Positions 1-12,834 of a stretch of DNA of 64,000 nt are shown here, piece after piece. The notes beneath the pieces are model-generated. The model saw only the letters and a list, made by a program, of their open reading frames with translations. It was not told where the DNA came from and searched no databases. The position numbers were made by a program, and so were the translations under genes. Each line of letters opens with the position of its first letter. Position 1 is the stretch's first letter. Source of the DNA: Paragordius varius (lineage: Eukaryota; Nematomorpha); assembly GCA_964247055.1 (NCBI GenBank), contig OZ176054.1, positions 496,001 through 560,000 of the forward strand, read 5' to 3'.

Positions 1-175
1 TAGTAAGACTACATCAAATTATAGAGATAGTTTGACAAACTCTATATCCGATTTTTACAATGATACTTTAAAAATTAATGTATAAAACTAGTCGCATCAA
101 TACTCAAGTTAAACTTTGTCTGTAAAAATCGGATATTGGTCACCGGAAAACAAAATTATTTTTTATACATTCTCT
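1..175 (+). repeat. Type A short monomer (175 bp)
   Basis: This type is recognised by ACATCAAATTATAG and by ACTCTATATCCG, where 3 bp of the usual ACTCTTTCATATCCG are missing, giving 175 bp. It ends with the TCTG...CCGGAAAAC form. It is normally followed by a 191-bp type B monomer, forming a 366-bp dimer. Further copies with the same 5' half start at 2,520 (172 bp, with another 3-bp loss), 2,883, 6,801, 7,167, 7,533, 10,421 and 10,787. A close relative starts at 367, 911, 3,426 and 7,899, with AAAAGTAGTCGC and GTGATATTGATC in its 3' half. Confidence 0.9.
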
Positions 176-366
176 TAGAGAGACTACATCAAAATATAGA
201 GATAGTTTGACAAACTCTTTCATATCCGATTTTTACAAGGATACTTTAAAAATTAATGTATAAAACTAGTCGTATCAATAAATCGCATCAATACTCAAGT
301 TAAACTTTGTCCTTAAAAATCGGATATTGGTCACCGGTGAACAAAATTATTTTTTATACATTCTCT
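176..366 (+). repeat. Type B long monomer (191 bp) with 13-bp internal duplication
   Basis: This monomer starts TAGAGAGACTAC and has ACAAGGATAC where most have ACAACGATAC. Its extra 13 bp come from a tandem duplication: TCGTATCAATAAA followed by TCGCATCAATACT, just after ACTAGT. The longer spacer (78 bp instead of 65) moves ACTAGT off the centre of the dyad. The same 13-bp insertion occurs throughout the window in other backgrounds, in forms with AAATCG, AAGTCG or TATATCG at the join, for example near 8,880, 16,250, 24,820, 36,020 and 45,160. It therefore arose once and spread, or arose more than once. Confidence 0.9.
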
Positions 367-719
367 TAGTAAGACTACATCAAATTATAGAGATAGTTTG
401 ACAAACTCTATATCCGATTTTTACAACGATACTTTAAAAATTAATGTATAAAAGTAGTCGCATCAATACTCAAGTCAAATTTTGTCCTTAAAAATGTGAT
501 ATTGATCACCGGTGAACAAAATTATTTTTTATAAATTCTCTTAGCAAGACTACATCAAAATATAGAGATAGTTTGACAAACTCTTTCATATCCGATTTTT
601 ACAACGATACTTTAAAAATTAATGTATAAAACTAGTCGCATCAATACTCAAGTTAAACTTTGTCTGTAAAAATCGGATATTGGTCACCGGAAAACAAAAT
701 TATTTTTTATACATTCTCT

Positions 720-2150
720 TAGAGAGACTACATCAAAATATAGAGATAGTTTGACAAACTCTTTCATATCCGATTTTTACAAGGATACTTTAAAAATTAA
801 TGTATAAAACTAGTCGTATCAATAAATCGCATCAATACTCAAGTTAAACTTTGTCCTTAAAAATCGGATATTGGTCACCGGTGAACAAAATTATTTTTTA
901 TACATTCTCTTAGTAAGACTACATCAAATTATAGAGATAGTTTGACAAACTCTATATCCGATTTTTACAACGATACTTTAAAAATTAATGTATAAAAGTA
1001 GTCGCATCAATACTCAAGTCAAATTTTGTCCTTAAAAATGTGATATTGATCACCGGTGAACAAAATTATTTTTTATAAATTCTCTTAGCAAGACTACATC
1101 AAAATATAGAGATAGTTTGACAAACTCTTTCATATCCGTTTTTACAACGATACTTTAAAAATTAATGTATAACACTAGTCGCATCAATACTCAAGTTAAA
1201 CTTTGTCCTTAAAAATCGAATATTGGTCACCGGTGAACAAAATAATTTTTTATACATTCTCTTAGTAGGACTACATAAAAATATAGAGATAGTTTGGCAA
1301 ACTCTTTCATATCCGATTCTTACAACGATACTTTAAAAATTAATGTATAAAACTAGTCGCATCAATACTCAAGTTAAACTTTGTCCTTAAAAATCGGATA
1401 TTGGTCACCGGTGAACAAAATTATTTTTTATACATTCTCTTAGTAAGACTACATCAAAATATAGAAATAGTTTGACAAACTCTTTCATATCCGATTTTTA
1501 CAACGATACTTTAAAAATTAAGTATTAAACTAGTCGCATCAACACTCAAGTTAAACTTTGTCCTTAAAAATCGGATATTGGTCACCGGTGAACAAAATTA
1601 TTTTTTATAAATTCTCTTAGCAAGACTACATCAAAATATAGAGATAGTTTGACAAACTCTTTCATATCCGTTTTTACAACGATACTTTAAAAATTAATGT
1701 ATAAAACTAGTCGCATCAATACTCAAGTTAAATTTTGTCCTTAAAAATGGGATATTGGTCACCGGTGAACAAAACTATTTTTTATACATTCTCTTAGTAA
1801 GACTACATCAAAATATAGAGATAGTTTGACAAACTCTTTTATATCCGATTTTTACAACGATACTTTAAAAATTAATGTGTTAAACTAGTCGCATCAATAC
1901 TCAAGTTAAACTTTGTCTGTAAAAATCGGATATTGGTCACCGGAGAACAAAATTATTTTTTATACATTCTCTTAGTAACACTACATCAAAATATAGAGAT
2001 AGTTTGACAAACTCTTTCATATCCGATTTTTACAACGATACTTTAAAAATTATGATATTAAACCAGTCGCATTAATACTCAAGTTAAACTTTGTCCTTAA
2101 AAATCGGATATTGGTCACCGGTGAACAAAATTATTTTTTATACATTCTCT
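720..2150. repeat. Eight-monomer block, first copy of the 2,515-bp-offset pair
   Basis: This block matches 3,235-4,665 at a constant offset of 2,515 bp. Shared markers include CCGTTTTTACAACG (1-bp deletion), GTATAACACTAGTC, the TAGTAACACTAC monomer start at 1,973 (4,488 in the second copy), and TTATGATATTAAACC. The match ends at 2,150, where TAGTAAGACTAC in this copy is TAGTAAGAATAC in the other. Confidence 0.85.
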
Positions 2151-3234
2151 TAGTAAGACTACATCAAAATATAGAGATAGTTTGACAAACTCTTTTATAT
2201 CCGATTTTTACAACGATACTTTAAAAATTAATGTGTTAAACTAGTCGCATCAATACTCAAGTTAAACTTTGTCTGTAAAAATCGGATATTGGTCACCGGA
2301 AAACAAAATTATTTTTTATACATTCTCTTAGAGAGACTACATCAAAATATAGAGATAGTTTGACAAACTCTTTCATATCCGATTTTTACAAGGATACTTT
2401 AAAAATTAATGTATAAAACTAGTCGTATCAATAAATCGCATCAATACTCAAGTTAAACTTTGTCCTTAAAAATCGGATATTGGTCACCGGTGAACAAAAT
2501 TATTTTTTATACATTCTCTTAGTAAGACTACATCAAATTATAGAGATAGTTTGACAAACTCTATATCCGATTTTTACAATGATACTTTAAAAATTAATGT
2601 ATACTAGTCGCATCAATACTCAAGTTAAACTTTGTCTGTAAAAATCGGATATTGGTCACCGGAAAACAAAATTATTTTTTATACATTCTCTTAGAGAGAC
2701 TACATCAAAATATAGAGATAGTTTGACAAACTCTTTCATATCCGATTTTTACAAGGATACTTTAAAAATTAATGTATAAAACTAGTCGTATCAATAAATC
2801 GCATCAATACTCAAGTTAAACTTTGTCCTTAAAAATCGGATATTGGTCACCGGTGAACAAAATTATTTTTTATACATTCTCTTAGTAAGACTACATCAAA
2901 TTATAGAGATAGTTTGACAAACTCTATATCCGATTTTTACAACGATACTTTAAAAATTAATGTATAAAACTAGTCGCATCAATACTCAAGTTAAACTTTG
3001 TCTGTAAAAATCGGATATTGGTCACCGGAAAACAAAATTATTTTTTATACATTCTCTTAGAGAGACTACATCAAAATATAGAGATAGTTTGACAAACTCT
3101 TTCATATCCGATTTTTACAAGGATACTTTAAAAATTAAGTATTAAACTAGTCGCATCAATACTCAAGTTAAACTTTGTCTGTAAAAATCGGATATTGGTC
3201 ACCGGAAAACAAAATTATTTTTTATACATTCTCT
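2151..3234. repeat. Joining block of 172-191-bp monomers
   Basis: Monomer starts are 2,151, 2,329 (191 bp), 2,520 (172 bp), 2,692 (191 bp), 2,883 (175 bp) and 3,058 (177 bp). The block is a local expansion of the A+B dimer. The 2,520 copy carries a 3-bp loss (GTATACTAGTCG) and shares the rare ACAATGATAC variant with the copy at base 1, so these two are sister copies. Confidence 0.8.
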
Positions 3235-4665
3235 TAGAGAGACTACATCAAAATATAGAGATAGTTTGACAAACTCTTTCATATCCGATTTTTACAAGGA
3301 TACTTTAAAAATTAATGTATAAAACTAGTCGTATCAATAAATCGCATCAATACTCAAGTTAAACTTTGTCCTTAAAAATCGGATATTGGTCACCGGTGAA
3401 CAAAATTATTTTTTATACATTCTCTTAGTAAGACTACATCAAATTATAGAGATAGTTTGACAAACTCTATATCCGATTTTTACAACGATACTTTAAAAAT
3501 TAATGTATAAAAGTAGTCGCATCAATACTCAAGTCAAATTTTGTCCTTAAAAATGTGATATTGATCACCGGTGAACAAAATTATTTTTTATAAATTCTCT
3601 TAGCAAGACTACATCAAAATATAGAGATAGTTTGACAAACTCTTTCATATCCGTTTTTACAACGATACTTTAAAAATTAATGTATAACACTAGTCGCATC
3701 AATACTCAAGTTAAACTTTGTCCTTAAAAATCGAATATTGGTCACCGGTGAACAAAATAATTTTTTATACATTCTCTTAGTAGGACTACATAAAAATATA
3801 GAGATAGTTTGGCAAACTCTTTCATATCCGATTCTTACAACGATACTTTAAAAATTAATGTATAAAACTAGTCGCATCAATACTCAAGTTAAACTTTGTC
3901 CTTAAAAATCGGATATTGGTCACCGGTGAACAAAATTATTTTTTATACATTCTCTTAGTAAGACTACATCAAAATATAGAAATAGTTTGACAAACTCTTT
4001 CATATCCGATTTTTACAACGATACTTTAAAAATTAAGTATTAAACTAGTCGCATCAACACTCAAGTTAAACTTTGTCCTTAAAAATCGGATATTGGTCAC
4101 CGGTGAACAAAATTATTTTTTATAAATTCTCTTAGCAAGACTACATCAAAATATAGAGATAGTTTGACAAACTCTTTCATATCCGTTTTTACAACGATAC
4201 TTTAAAAATTAATGTATAAAACTAGTCGCATCAATACTCAAGTTAAATTTTGTCCTTAAAAATGGGATATTGGTCACCGGTGAACAAAACTATTTTTTAT
4301 ACATTCTCTTAGTAAGACTACATCAAAATATAGAGATAGTTTGACAAACTCTTTTATATCCGATTTTTACAACGATACTTTAAAAATTAATGTGTTAAAC
4401 TAGTCGCATCAATACTCAAGTTAAACTTTGTCTGTAAAAATCGGATATTGGTCACCGGAGAACAAAATTATTTTTTATACATTCTCTTAGTAACACTACA
4501 TCAAAATATAGAGATAGTTTGACAAACTCTTTCATATCCGATTTTTACAACGATACTTTAAAAATTATGATATTAAACCAGTCGCATTAATACTCAAGTT
4601 AAACTTTGTCCTTAAAAATCGGATATTGGTCACCGGTGAACAAAATTATTTTTTATACATTCTCT
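3235..4665. repeat. Second copy of the 2,515-bp-offset block
   Basis: This block is near identical to 720-2,150. Its 3' part, from 3,601, also matches 11,700-12,834 at an offset of 8,099 bp. The TAGTAACACTAC monomer at 4,488 falls at 12,587 there. The match extends to about 4,735, so the segment occurs at least three times in the first 13 kb. Confidence 0.85.
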
Positions 4666-5640
4666 TAGTAAGAATACATCAAAATATAGAGATAGTTTGA
4701 CAAACTCTTTCATATCCGATTTTTACAACGATACTTTAAAAATTATGGTATTAAACCAGTCGCATCAATACTCAAGTTAAACTTTGTCCTTAAAAATCGG
4801 ATATTGGTCACCGGTGAACAAAATTATTTTTTATACATTCTCTTAGTAAGAATACATCAAAATATAGAGATAGTTTGACAAACTCTTTCATATACGATTT
4901 TTACAACGATACTTTAAAAATTAATGTATTAAACTAGTCGCATCCCATACTCAAGATAAACTTTGTCCTTAAAAATCGAATATTGGTCACCGGTGAACAA
5001 AATTATTTTTTATACATTCTCTTAGTAAGATAACATCAAAATATAGAAATAGTTTGACAAACTCTTTCATATCCGATTTTTACAACGATACTTTAAAAAT
5101 TAATGTATTAAACTAGTCGCATCAATACTCAAATTAAACTTTGTCCTTAAAAATCGGATATTGGTCACCGGTGAACAAAATTATTTTTTATATATTCTCT
5201 TAGCAAGACTACATCAAAATATAGAGATAGTTTGACAAACTCTTTCATATCCGATTTTTACAACGATACTTTAAAAAATAATGTATAAAACTAGTCGTAT
5301 CAATAAATCGCATCAATACTCAAGTTAAACTTTGTCCTTAAAAATCGGATATTGGTCACCGGTGAACAAAATTATTTTTTATACATTCTCTAATAGGACT
5401 ACATCAAAATATAGAGATAGTTTGGCAAACTCTTTCATATCCGATTTTTACAACGATACTTTAAAAATTAATGTATAAAACTAGTCGCATCAATACTCAA
5501 GTTAAACTTTGTCCTTAAAAATCGAATATTGGTCACCGGTGAACAAAATTACTTTTTATACATTCTCTTAGTTAGACTACATCAAAATATAGAGATAGTT
5601 TGACAAACTCTTTCATATCCGATTTTTACAACGATACTTT
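4666..5640. repeat. Block with the CATCCCATAC monomer, matched at offset 4,309
   Basis: The rare monomer with GTCGCATCCCATACTC starts at 4,844. The block from about 4,690 to 5,640 matches 8,999-9,949 at an offset of 4,309 bp, including the TAGTTAGAC monomer start at 5,569 (9,878 there). The CATCCC marker recurs at 4,941, 9,250, 13,231, 16,614, 20,364 and 25,357. Its spacings (4,309, 3,981, 3,383, 3,750 and 4,993) trace the successive duplications of this region. Confidence 0.83.
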
Positions 5641-6800
5641 AGAAATTATGGTATTAAACTAGTCGCATCAACACTCAAGTCAAATTTTGTCCTTAAAAAT
5701 GTGATATTGATCACCGGTGAACAAAACTATTTTTTATACATTCTCTCTGTAAGACTACATCAAAATATAGAATTTGACCAACTCTTTCATATCCGATTTT
5801 TACAACGATACTTTAATTAATGTATTAAAATAGTCGCATCAATACTCAAGTTAAACTTTGTCCTTAAAAATCGGATATTGGTCACCGGTGAACAAAATAA
5901 TTTTGTATACATTCTCTTAGTAGGACTACATCAAAATATAGAGATAGTTTGACAAACTCTTTTATATCCGATTTTTACAACGATACTTTAAAAATTAATG
6001 TATAAAAGTAGTCGCATCAATACACAAGTTAAACTTTGTCCTTAAAAATCGGATATTGGTCACCGGTGAACAAAATTATTTTTTATACATTCTCTTAGTA
6101 AGACTACATCAAAATATAGAGATAGTTTGACAAACTCTTTCATATCCGATTTTTACAACGATACTTTAATTAATGTATTAAAATAGTCGCATCAATACTC
6201 AAGTTAAACTTTGTCCTTAAAAATCGAATATTGGTCACCGGTGAACAAAATTACTTTTTATACATTCTCTTAATTAGACTACATCAAAATATAGAGATAG
6301 TTTGACAAACTCTTTAATATCCGATTTTTACAACGATACTTTAAAAATTAATGTGTTAAACTAGTCGCATCAATACTCAAGTTAAACTTTGTCTGTAAAA
6401 ATCGGATATTGGTCACCGGAGAACAAAATTATTTTTTATACATTCTCTTAGTAAGACTACATCAAAATATAGAGATAGTTTGACAAACTCTTTCATATCC
6501 GATTTTTACAACGATACTTTAAAAATTAATGTATAAAAGTAGTCGCATCAATACTCAAGTCAAATTTTGTCCTTAAAAATGTGATATTGATCACCGGTGA
6601 ACAAAACTATTTTTTATACATTCTCTCTGTAAGACTACATCAAATATAGAAATAGTTTGACAAACTCTTTCATATCCGATTTTTACAACGATACTTTAAT
6701 TAATGTATTAAAATAGTCGCATCAATACTCAAGTTAAACTTTGTCCTTAAAAATCGGATATTGGTCACCGGTGAACAAAATTATTTTTTATACATTCTCT
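5569..6800. repeat. Seven-monomer block, first copy of the 8,290-bp-offset pair
   Basis: This block matches 13,859-15,090 at a constant offset of 8,290 bp. Shared markers are AGAAATTATGGTATT, ATAGAATTTGACCAACTC, ATTTTGTATACATTC, CAATACACAAG and CTCTTAATTAGAC. At the right end, TAGCAAGACTACATCAAATT here is TAGCACGACTACATCAAAAT in the other copy. Confidence 0.83.
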
Positions 6801-7898
6801 TAGCAAGACTACATCAAATTATAGAGATAGTTTGACAAACTCTATATCCGATTTTTACAACGATACTTTAAAAATTAATGTATAAAACTAGTCGCATCAA
6901 TACTCAAGTTAAACTTTGTCTGTAAAAATCGGATATTGGTCACCGGAAAACAAAATTATTTTTTATACATTCTCTTAGAGAGACTACATCAAAATATAGA
7001 GATAGTTTGACAAACTCTTTCATATCCGATTTTTACAAGGATACTTTAAAAATTAATGTATAAAACTAGTCGTATCAATAAATCGCATCAATACTCAAGT
7101 TAAACTTTATCCTTAAAAATCGGATATTGGTCACCGGTGAACAAAATTATTTTTTATACATTCTCTTAGTAAGACTACATCAAATTATAGAGATAGTTTG
7201 ACAAACTCTATATCCGATTTTTACAACGATACTTTAAAAATTAATGTATAAAACTAGTCGCATCAATACTCAAGTTAAACTTTGTCTGTAAAAATCGGAT
7301 ATTGGTCACCGGAAAACAAAATTATTTTTTATACATTCTCTTAGAGAGACTACATCAAAATATAGAGATAGTTTGACAAACTCTTTCATATCCGATTTTT
7401 ACAAGGATACTTTAAAAATTAATGTATAAAACTAGTCGTATCAATAAATCGCATCAATACTCAAGTTAAACTTTGTCCTTAAAAATCGGATATTGGTCAC
7501 CGGTGAACAAAATTATTTTTTATACATTCTCTTAGTAAGACTACATCAAATTATAGAGATAGTTTGACAAACTCTATATCCGATTTTTACAACGATACTT
7601 TAAAAATTAATGTATAAAACTAGTCGCATCAATACTCAAGTTAAACTTTGTCTGTAAAAATCGGATATTGGTCACCGGAAAACAAAATTATTTTTTATAC
7701 ATTCTCTTAGAGAGACTACATCAAAATATAGAGATAGTTTGACAAACTCTTTCATATCCGATTTTTACAAGGATACTTTAAAAATTAATGTATAAAACTA
7801 GTCGTATCAATAAATCGCATCAATACTCAAGTTAAACTTTGTCCTTAAAAATCGGATATTGGTCACCGGTGAACAAAATTATTTTTTATACATTCTCT
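6801..7898. repeat. Three perfect-period A+B dimers (366 bp each)
   Basis: Dimers start at 6,801, 7,167 and 7,533. Each is one 175-bp type A plus one 191-bp type B monomer. The only differences I noticed are TAGCAAG at the first start and TTTATCC in the first type B. This is a small local homogenised dimer array. Confidence 0.88.
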
Positions 7899-8069
7899 TA
7901 GTAAGACTACATCAAATTATAGAGATAGTTTGACAAACTCTATATCCGATTTTTACAACGATAATTTAAAAATTAATGTATAAAAGTAGTCGCATCAATA
8001 CTCAAGTCAAATTTTGTCCTTAAAAATGTGATATTGATCACCGGTGAACAAAACTATTTTTTATACATT

Positions 8070-9949
8070 CTCTTAGTAAGACTACATCAAAATATAGAAA
8101 TAGTTTGATAAACTCTTTCATATCCGATTTTTACAACGATACTTTAAAAATTAAGTATTAAACTAGTCGCATCAACACTCAAGTTAAACTTTGTCCTTAA
8201 AAATCGGATATTGGTCACCGGTGAACAAAATTATTTTTTATAAATTCTCTTAGCAAGACTACATCAAAATATAGAGATTGTTTGACAAACTCTTTCATAT
8301 CCGTTTTTACAACGATACTTTAAAAATTAATGTATAAAACTAGTCGCATCAATACTCAAGTTAAATTTTGTCCTTAAAAATGGGATATTGGTCACCGGTG
8401 AACAAAACTATTTTTTATACATTCTCTTAGTAAGACTACATCAAAATATAGAGATAGTTTGACAAACTCTTTTATATCCGATTTTTACAACGATACTTTA
8501 AAAATTAATGTGTTAAACTAGTCGCATCAATACTCAAGTTAAACTTTGTCTGTAAAAATCGGATATTGGTCACCGGAGAACAAAATTATTTTTTATACAT
8601 TCTCTTAGTAACACTACATCAAAATATAGAGATAGTTTGACAAACTCTTTCATATCCGATTTTTACAACGATACTTTAAAAATTATGATATTAAACCAGT
8701 CGCATTAATACTCAAGTTAAACTTTGTCCTTAAAAATCGGATATTGGTCACCGGTGAACAAAATTATTTTTTATACATTCTCTTAGTAAGAATACATCAA
8801 AATATAGAGATAGTTTGACAAACTCTTTCATATCCGATTTTTACAACGATACTTTATAAATTAATGTATAAAACTAGTCGTATCAATAAGTCGCATCAAT
8901 ACTCAAGTTAAACTTTGTCCTTAAAAATCGGATATTGGTCACCGGTGAACAAAATAATTTTTTATACATTCTCTTAGTAACACTACATCAAAATATAGAG
9001 ATAGTTTGACAAACTCTTTCATATCCGATTTTTACAACGATACTTTAAAAATTATGGTATTAAACCAGTCGCATCAATACTCAAGTTAAACTTTGTCCTT
9101 AAAAATCGGATATTGGTCACCGGTGAACAAAATTATTTTTTATACATTCTCTTAGTAAGAATACATCAAAATATAGAGATAGTTTGACAAACTCTTTCAT
9201 ATACGATTTTTACAACGATACTTTAAAAATTAATGTATTAAACTAGTCGCATCCCATACTCAAGATAAACTTTGTCCTTAAAAATCGAATATTGGTCACC
9301 GGTGAACAAAATTATTTTTTATACATTCTCTTAGTAAGATAACATCAAAATATAGAAATAGTTTGACAAACTCTTTCATATCCGATTTTTACAACGATAC
9401 TTTAAAAATTAATGTATTAAACTAGTCGCATCAATACTCAAATTAAACTTTGTCCTTAAAAATCGGATATTGGTCACCGGTGAACAAAATTATTTTTTAT
9501 ATATTCTCTTAGCAAGACTACATCAAAATATAGAGATAGTTTGACAAACTCTTTCATATCCGATTTTTACAACGATACTTTAAAAAATAATGTATAAAAC
9601 TAGTCGTATCAATAAATCGCATCAATACTCAAGTTAAACTTTGTCCTTAAAAATCGGATATTGGTCACCGGTGAACAAAATTATTTTTTATACATTCTCT
9701 AATAGGACTACATCAAAATATAGAGATAGTTTGGCAAACTCTTTCATATCCGATTTTTACAACGATACTTTAAAAATTTATGTATAAAACTAGTCGCATC
9801 AATACTCAAGTTAAACTTTGTCCTTAAAAATCGAATATTGGTCACCGGTGAACAAAATTACTTTTTATACATTCTCTTAGTTAGACTACATCAAAATATA
9901 GAGATAGTTTGACAAACTCTTTCATATCCGATTTTTACAACGATACTTT
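8070..9949. repeat. First copy of the 3,981-bp-offset block
   Basis: This block matches about 12,051-13,930 at an offset of 3,981 bp. Monomer starts 8,074/12,055 and 8,606/12,587 agree exactly. Both copies have ATAGAGATTGTTTGAC (8,271-8,286 and 12,252-12,267), a variant absent from the related block near 4,140. The two are therefore sister copies, younger than their split from the 4.1-kb block. Confidence 0.83.
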
Positions 9950-11699
9950 AAAAATTAATGTATAAAACTAGTCGTATCAATATATCGCATCAATACTCAA
10001 GTTAAACTTTGTCCTTAAAAATCGGATATTGGTCACCGGTGAACAAAATTATTTTTTATACATTCTCTTAGTAGGACTACATCAAAATATAGAGATAGTT
10101 TGGCAAAATTTTTTATATCCGATTTTTACAACGATACTTTAAAAATTAATGTATAAAAGTAGTCGCATCAATACTCAAGTCAAATTTTGTCCTTAAAAAT
10201 GTGATATTGATCACCGGTGAACAAAACTATTTTTTATACATTCTCTCTGTAAGACTACATCAAATATAGAGATAGTTTGGCAAACTCTTTCATCCGATTT
10301 TTACAACGATACTTTAAAAATTAGGTATAAAACTAGTCGCATCAATACTCAAGTTAAACTTTGTCCTTAAAAATCGAATATTGGTCACCGGTGAACAAAA
10401 TTATTTTTTATACATTCTCTTAGTAAGACTACATCAAATTATAGAGATAGTTTGACAAACTCTATATCCGATTTTTACAACGATACTTTAAAAATTAATG
10501 TATAAAACTAGTCGCATCAATACTCAAGTTAAACTTTGTCTGTAAAAATCGGATATTGGTCACCGGAAAACAAAATTATTTTTTATACATTCTCTTAGAG
10601 AGACTACATCAAAATATAGAGATAGTTTGACAAACACTTTCATATCCGATTTTTACAAGGATACTTTAAAAATTAATGTATAAAACTAGTCGTATCAATA
10701 AATCGCATCAATACTCAAGTTAAACTTTGTCCTTAAAAATCGGATATTGGTCACCGGTGAACAAAATTATTTTTTATACATTCTCTTAGTAAGACTACAT
10801 CAAATTATAGAGATAGTTTGACAAACTCTATATCCGATTTTTACAACGATACTTTAAAAATTAATGTATAAAACTAGTCGCATCAATACTCAAGTTAAAC
10901 TTTGTCTGTAAAAATCGGATATTGGTCACCGGAAAACAAAATTATTTTTTATACATTCTCTTAGAGAGACTACATCAAAATATAGAGATAGTTTGACAAA
11001 CTCTTTCATATCCGATTTTTACAAGGATACTTTAAAAATTAATGTATAAAACTAGTCGTATCAATAAATCGCATCAATACTCAAGTTAAACTTTGTCCTT
11101 AAAAATCGGATATTGGTCACCGGTGAACAAAATAATTTTTTATACATTCTCTTAGTAAGACTACATCAAAATATAGAGATAGTTTGACAAACTCTTTCAT
11201 ATCCGATTTTTACAACGATTATTTAAAAATTATGGTATTAAATTAGTCGCATCAATACTCAAGTTAAACTTTGTCCTTAAAAATCGGATATTGGTCACCG
11301 GTGAACAAAATTATTTTTTATACATTCTCTTAGAGAGACTACATCAAAATATAGAGATAGTTTGACAAACTCTTTCATATCCGATTTTTACAAGGATACT
11401 TTAAAAATTAATGTATAAAACTAGTCGTATCAATAAATCGCATCAATACTCAAGTTAAACATTGTCCTTAAAAATCGGATATTGGTCACCTGTTAACAAA
11501 ATTATTTTTTATACATTCTCTTAGTAGGACTACATCAAAATATAGAGATAGTTTGGCAAACTCTTTCATATGCGATTTTTACAACGATACTTTAAAAATT
11601 AATGTATAAAACTAGTCGCATCAATACTCAAGTTAAACTTTGTCCTTAAAAATCGGATATTGGTCACCGGTGAACAAAATTATTTTTTATAAATTCTCT
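9950..11699. repeat. Mixed block with two A+B dimers at 10,421-11,152
   Basis: The block contains two further 366-bp A+B dimers (starts at 10,421 and 10,787) flanked by mosaics of other monomer types. It includes the TTTGGCAAAATTTTTTATATCC variant near 10,100, which otherwise recurs only at about 51,770, 52,840 and 54,100. Confidence 0.75.
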
Positions 11700-12834
11700 T
11701 AGCAAGACTACATCAAAATATAGAGATAGTTTGACAAACTCTTTCATATCCGTTTTTACAACGATACTTTAAAAATTAATGTATAACACTAGTCGCATCA
11801 ATACTCAAGTTAAACTTTGTCCTTAAAAATCGAATATTGGTCACCGGTGAACAAAATAATTTTTTATACATTCTCTTAGTAGGACTACATAAAAATATAG
11901 AGATAGTTTGGCAAACTCTTTCATATCCGATTCTTACAACGATACTTTAAAAATTAATGTATAAAACTAGTCGCATCAATACTCAAGTTAAACTTTGTCC
12001 TTAAAAATCGGATATTGGTCACCGGTGAACAAAATTATTTTTTATACATTCTCTTAGTAAGACTACATCAAAATATAGAAATAGTTTGACAAACTCTTTC
12101 ATATCCGATTTTTACAACGATACTTTAAAAATTAAGTATTAAACTAGTCGCATCAACACTCAAGTTAAACTTTGTCCTTAAAAATCGGATATTGGTCACC
12201 GGTGAACAAAATTATTTTTTATAAATTCTCTTAGCAAGACTACATCAAAATATAGAGATTGTTTGACAAACTCTTTCATATCCGTTTTTACAACGATACT
12301 TTAAAAATTAATGTATAAAACTAGTCGCATCAATACTCAAGTTAAATTTTGTCCTTAAAAATGGGATATTGGTCACCGGTGAACAAAACTATTTTTTATA
12401 CATTCTCTTAGTAAGACTACATCAAAATATAGAGATAGTTTGACAAACTCTTTTATATCCGATTTTTACAACGATACTTTAAAAATTAATGTGTTAAACT
12501 AGTCGCATCAATACTCAAGTTAAACTTTGTCTGTAAAAATCGGATATTGGTCACCGGAGAACAAAATTATTTTTTATACATTCTCTTAGTAACACTACAT
12601 CAAAATATAGAGATAGTTTGACAAACTCTTTCATATCCGATTTTTACAACGATACTTTAAAAATTATGATATTAAACCAGTCGCATTAATACTCAAGTTA
12701 AACTTTGTCCTTAAAAATCGGATATTGGTCACCGGTGAACAAAATTATTTTTTATACATTCTCTTAGTAAGAATACATCAAAATATAGAGATAGTTTGAC
12801 AAACTCTTTCATATCCGATTTTTACAACGATACT
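11700..12834. repeat. Copy of 3,601-4,735 at offset 8,099
   Basis: Six monomers follow the same order and private variants as 3,601-4,735: CCGTTTTTAC, GTATAACACTAG, TTCTTACAACG, AAGTATTAAAC and TTATGATATTAAACC. It diverges from the source at about 12,835, where TTTATAAATTAATG replaces TTTAAAAATTATGG. From about 12,051 on it is also the second copy of the 3,981-bp-offset pair. Confidence 0.8.

Larger units (their letters stand above)
1..1085. repeat. Short-period block of types A, B, A' and C
   Basis: Monomer order by length is 175 (A), 191 (B), 175 (A'), 178 (C), 191 (B), 175 (A'). The phrase A' at 367-541 recurs at 911-1,085, 544 bp later, with C+B between. The left window edge cuts the array, so the first unit of the block may begin outside. 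Confidence 0.8.

Noticed and set aside
90-110. tRNA, rRNA or small RNA gene within the monomer
   Set aside because: No A/B box pair, rRNA core motif or cloverleaf-like GC stems are present. The only stems possible are the AT-rich dyad arms.
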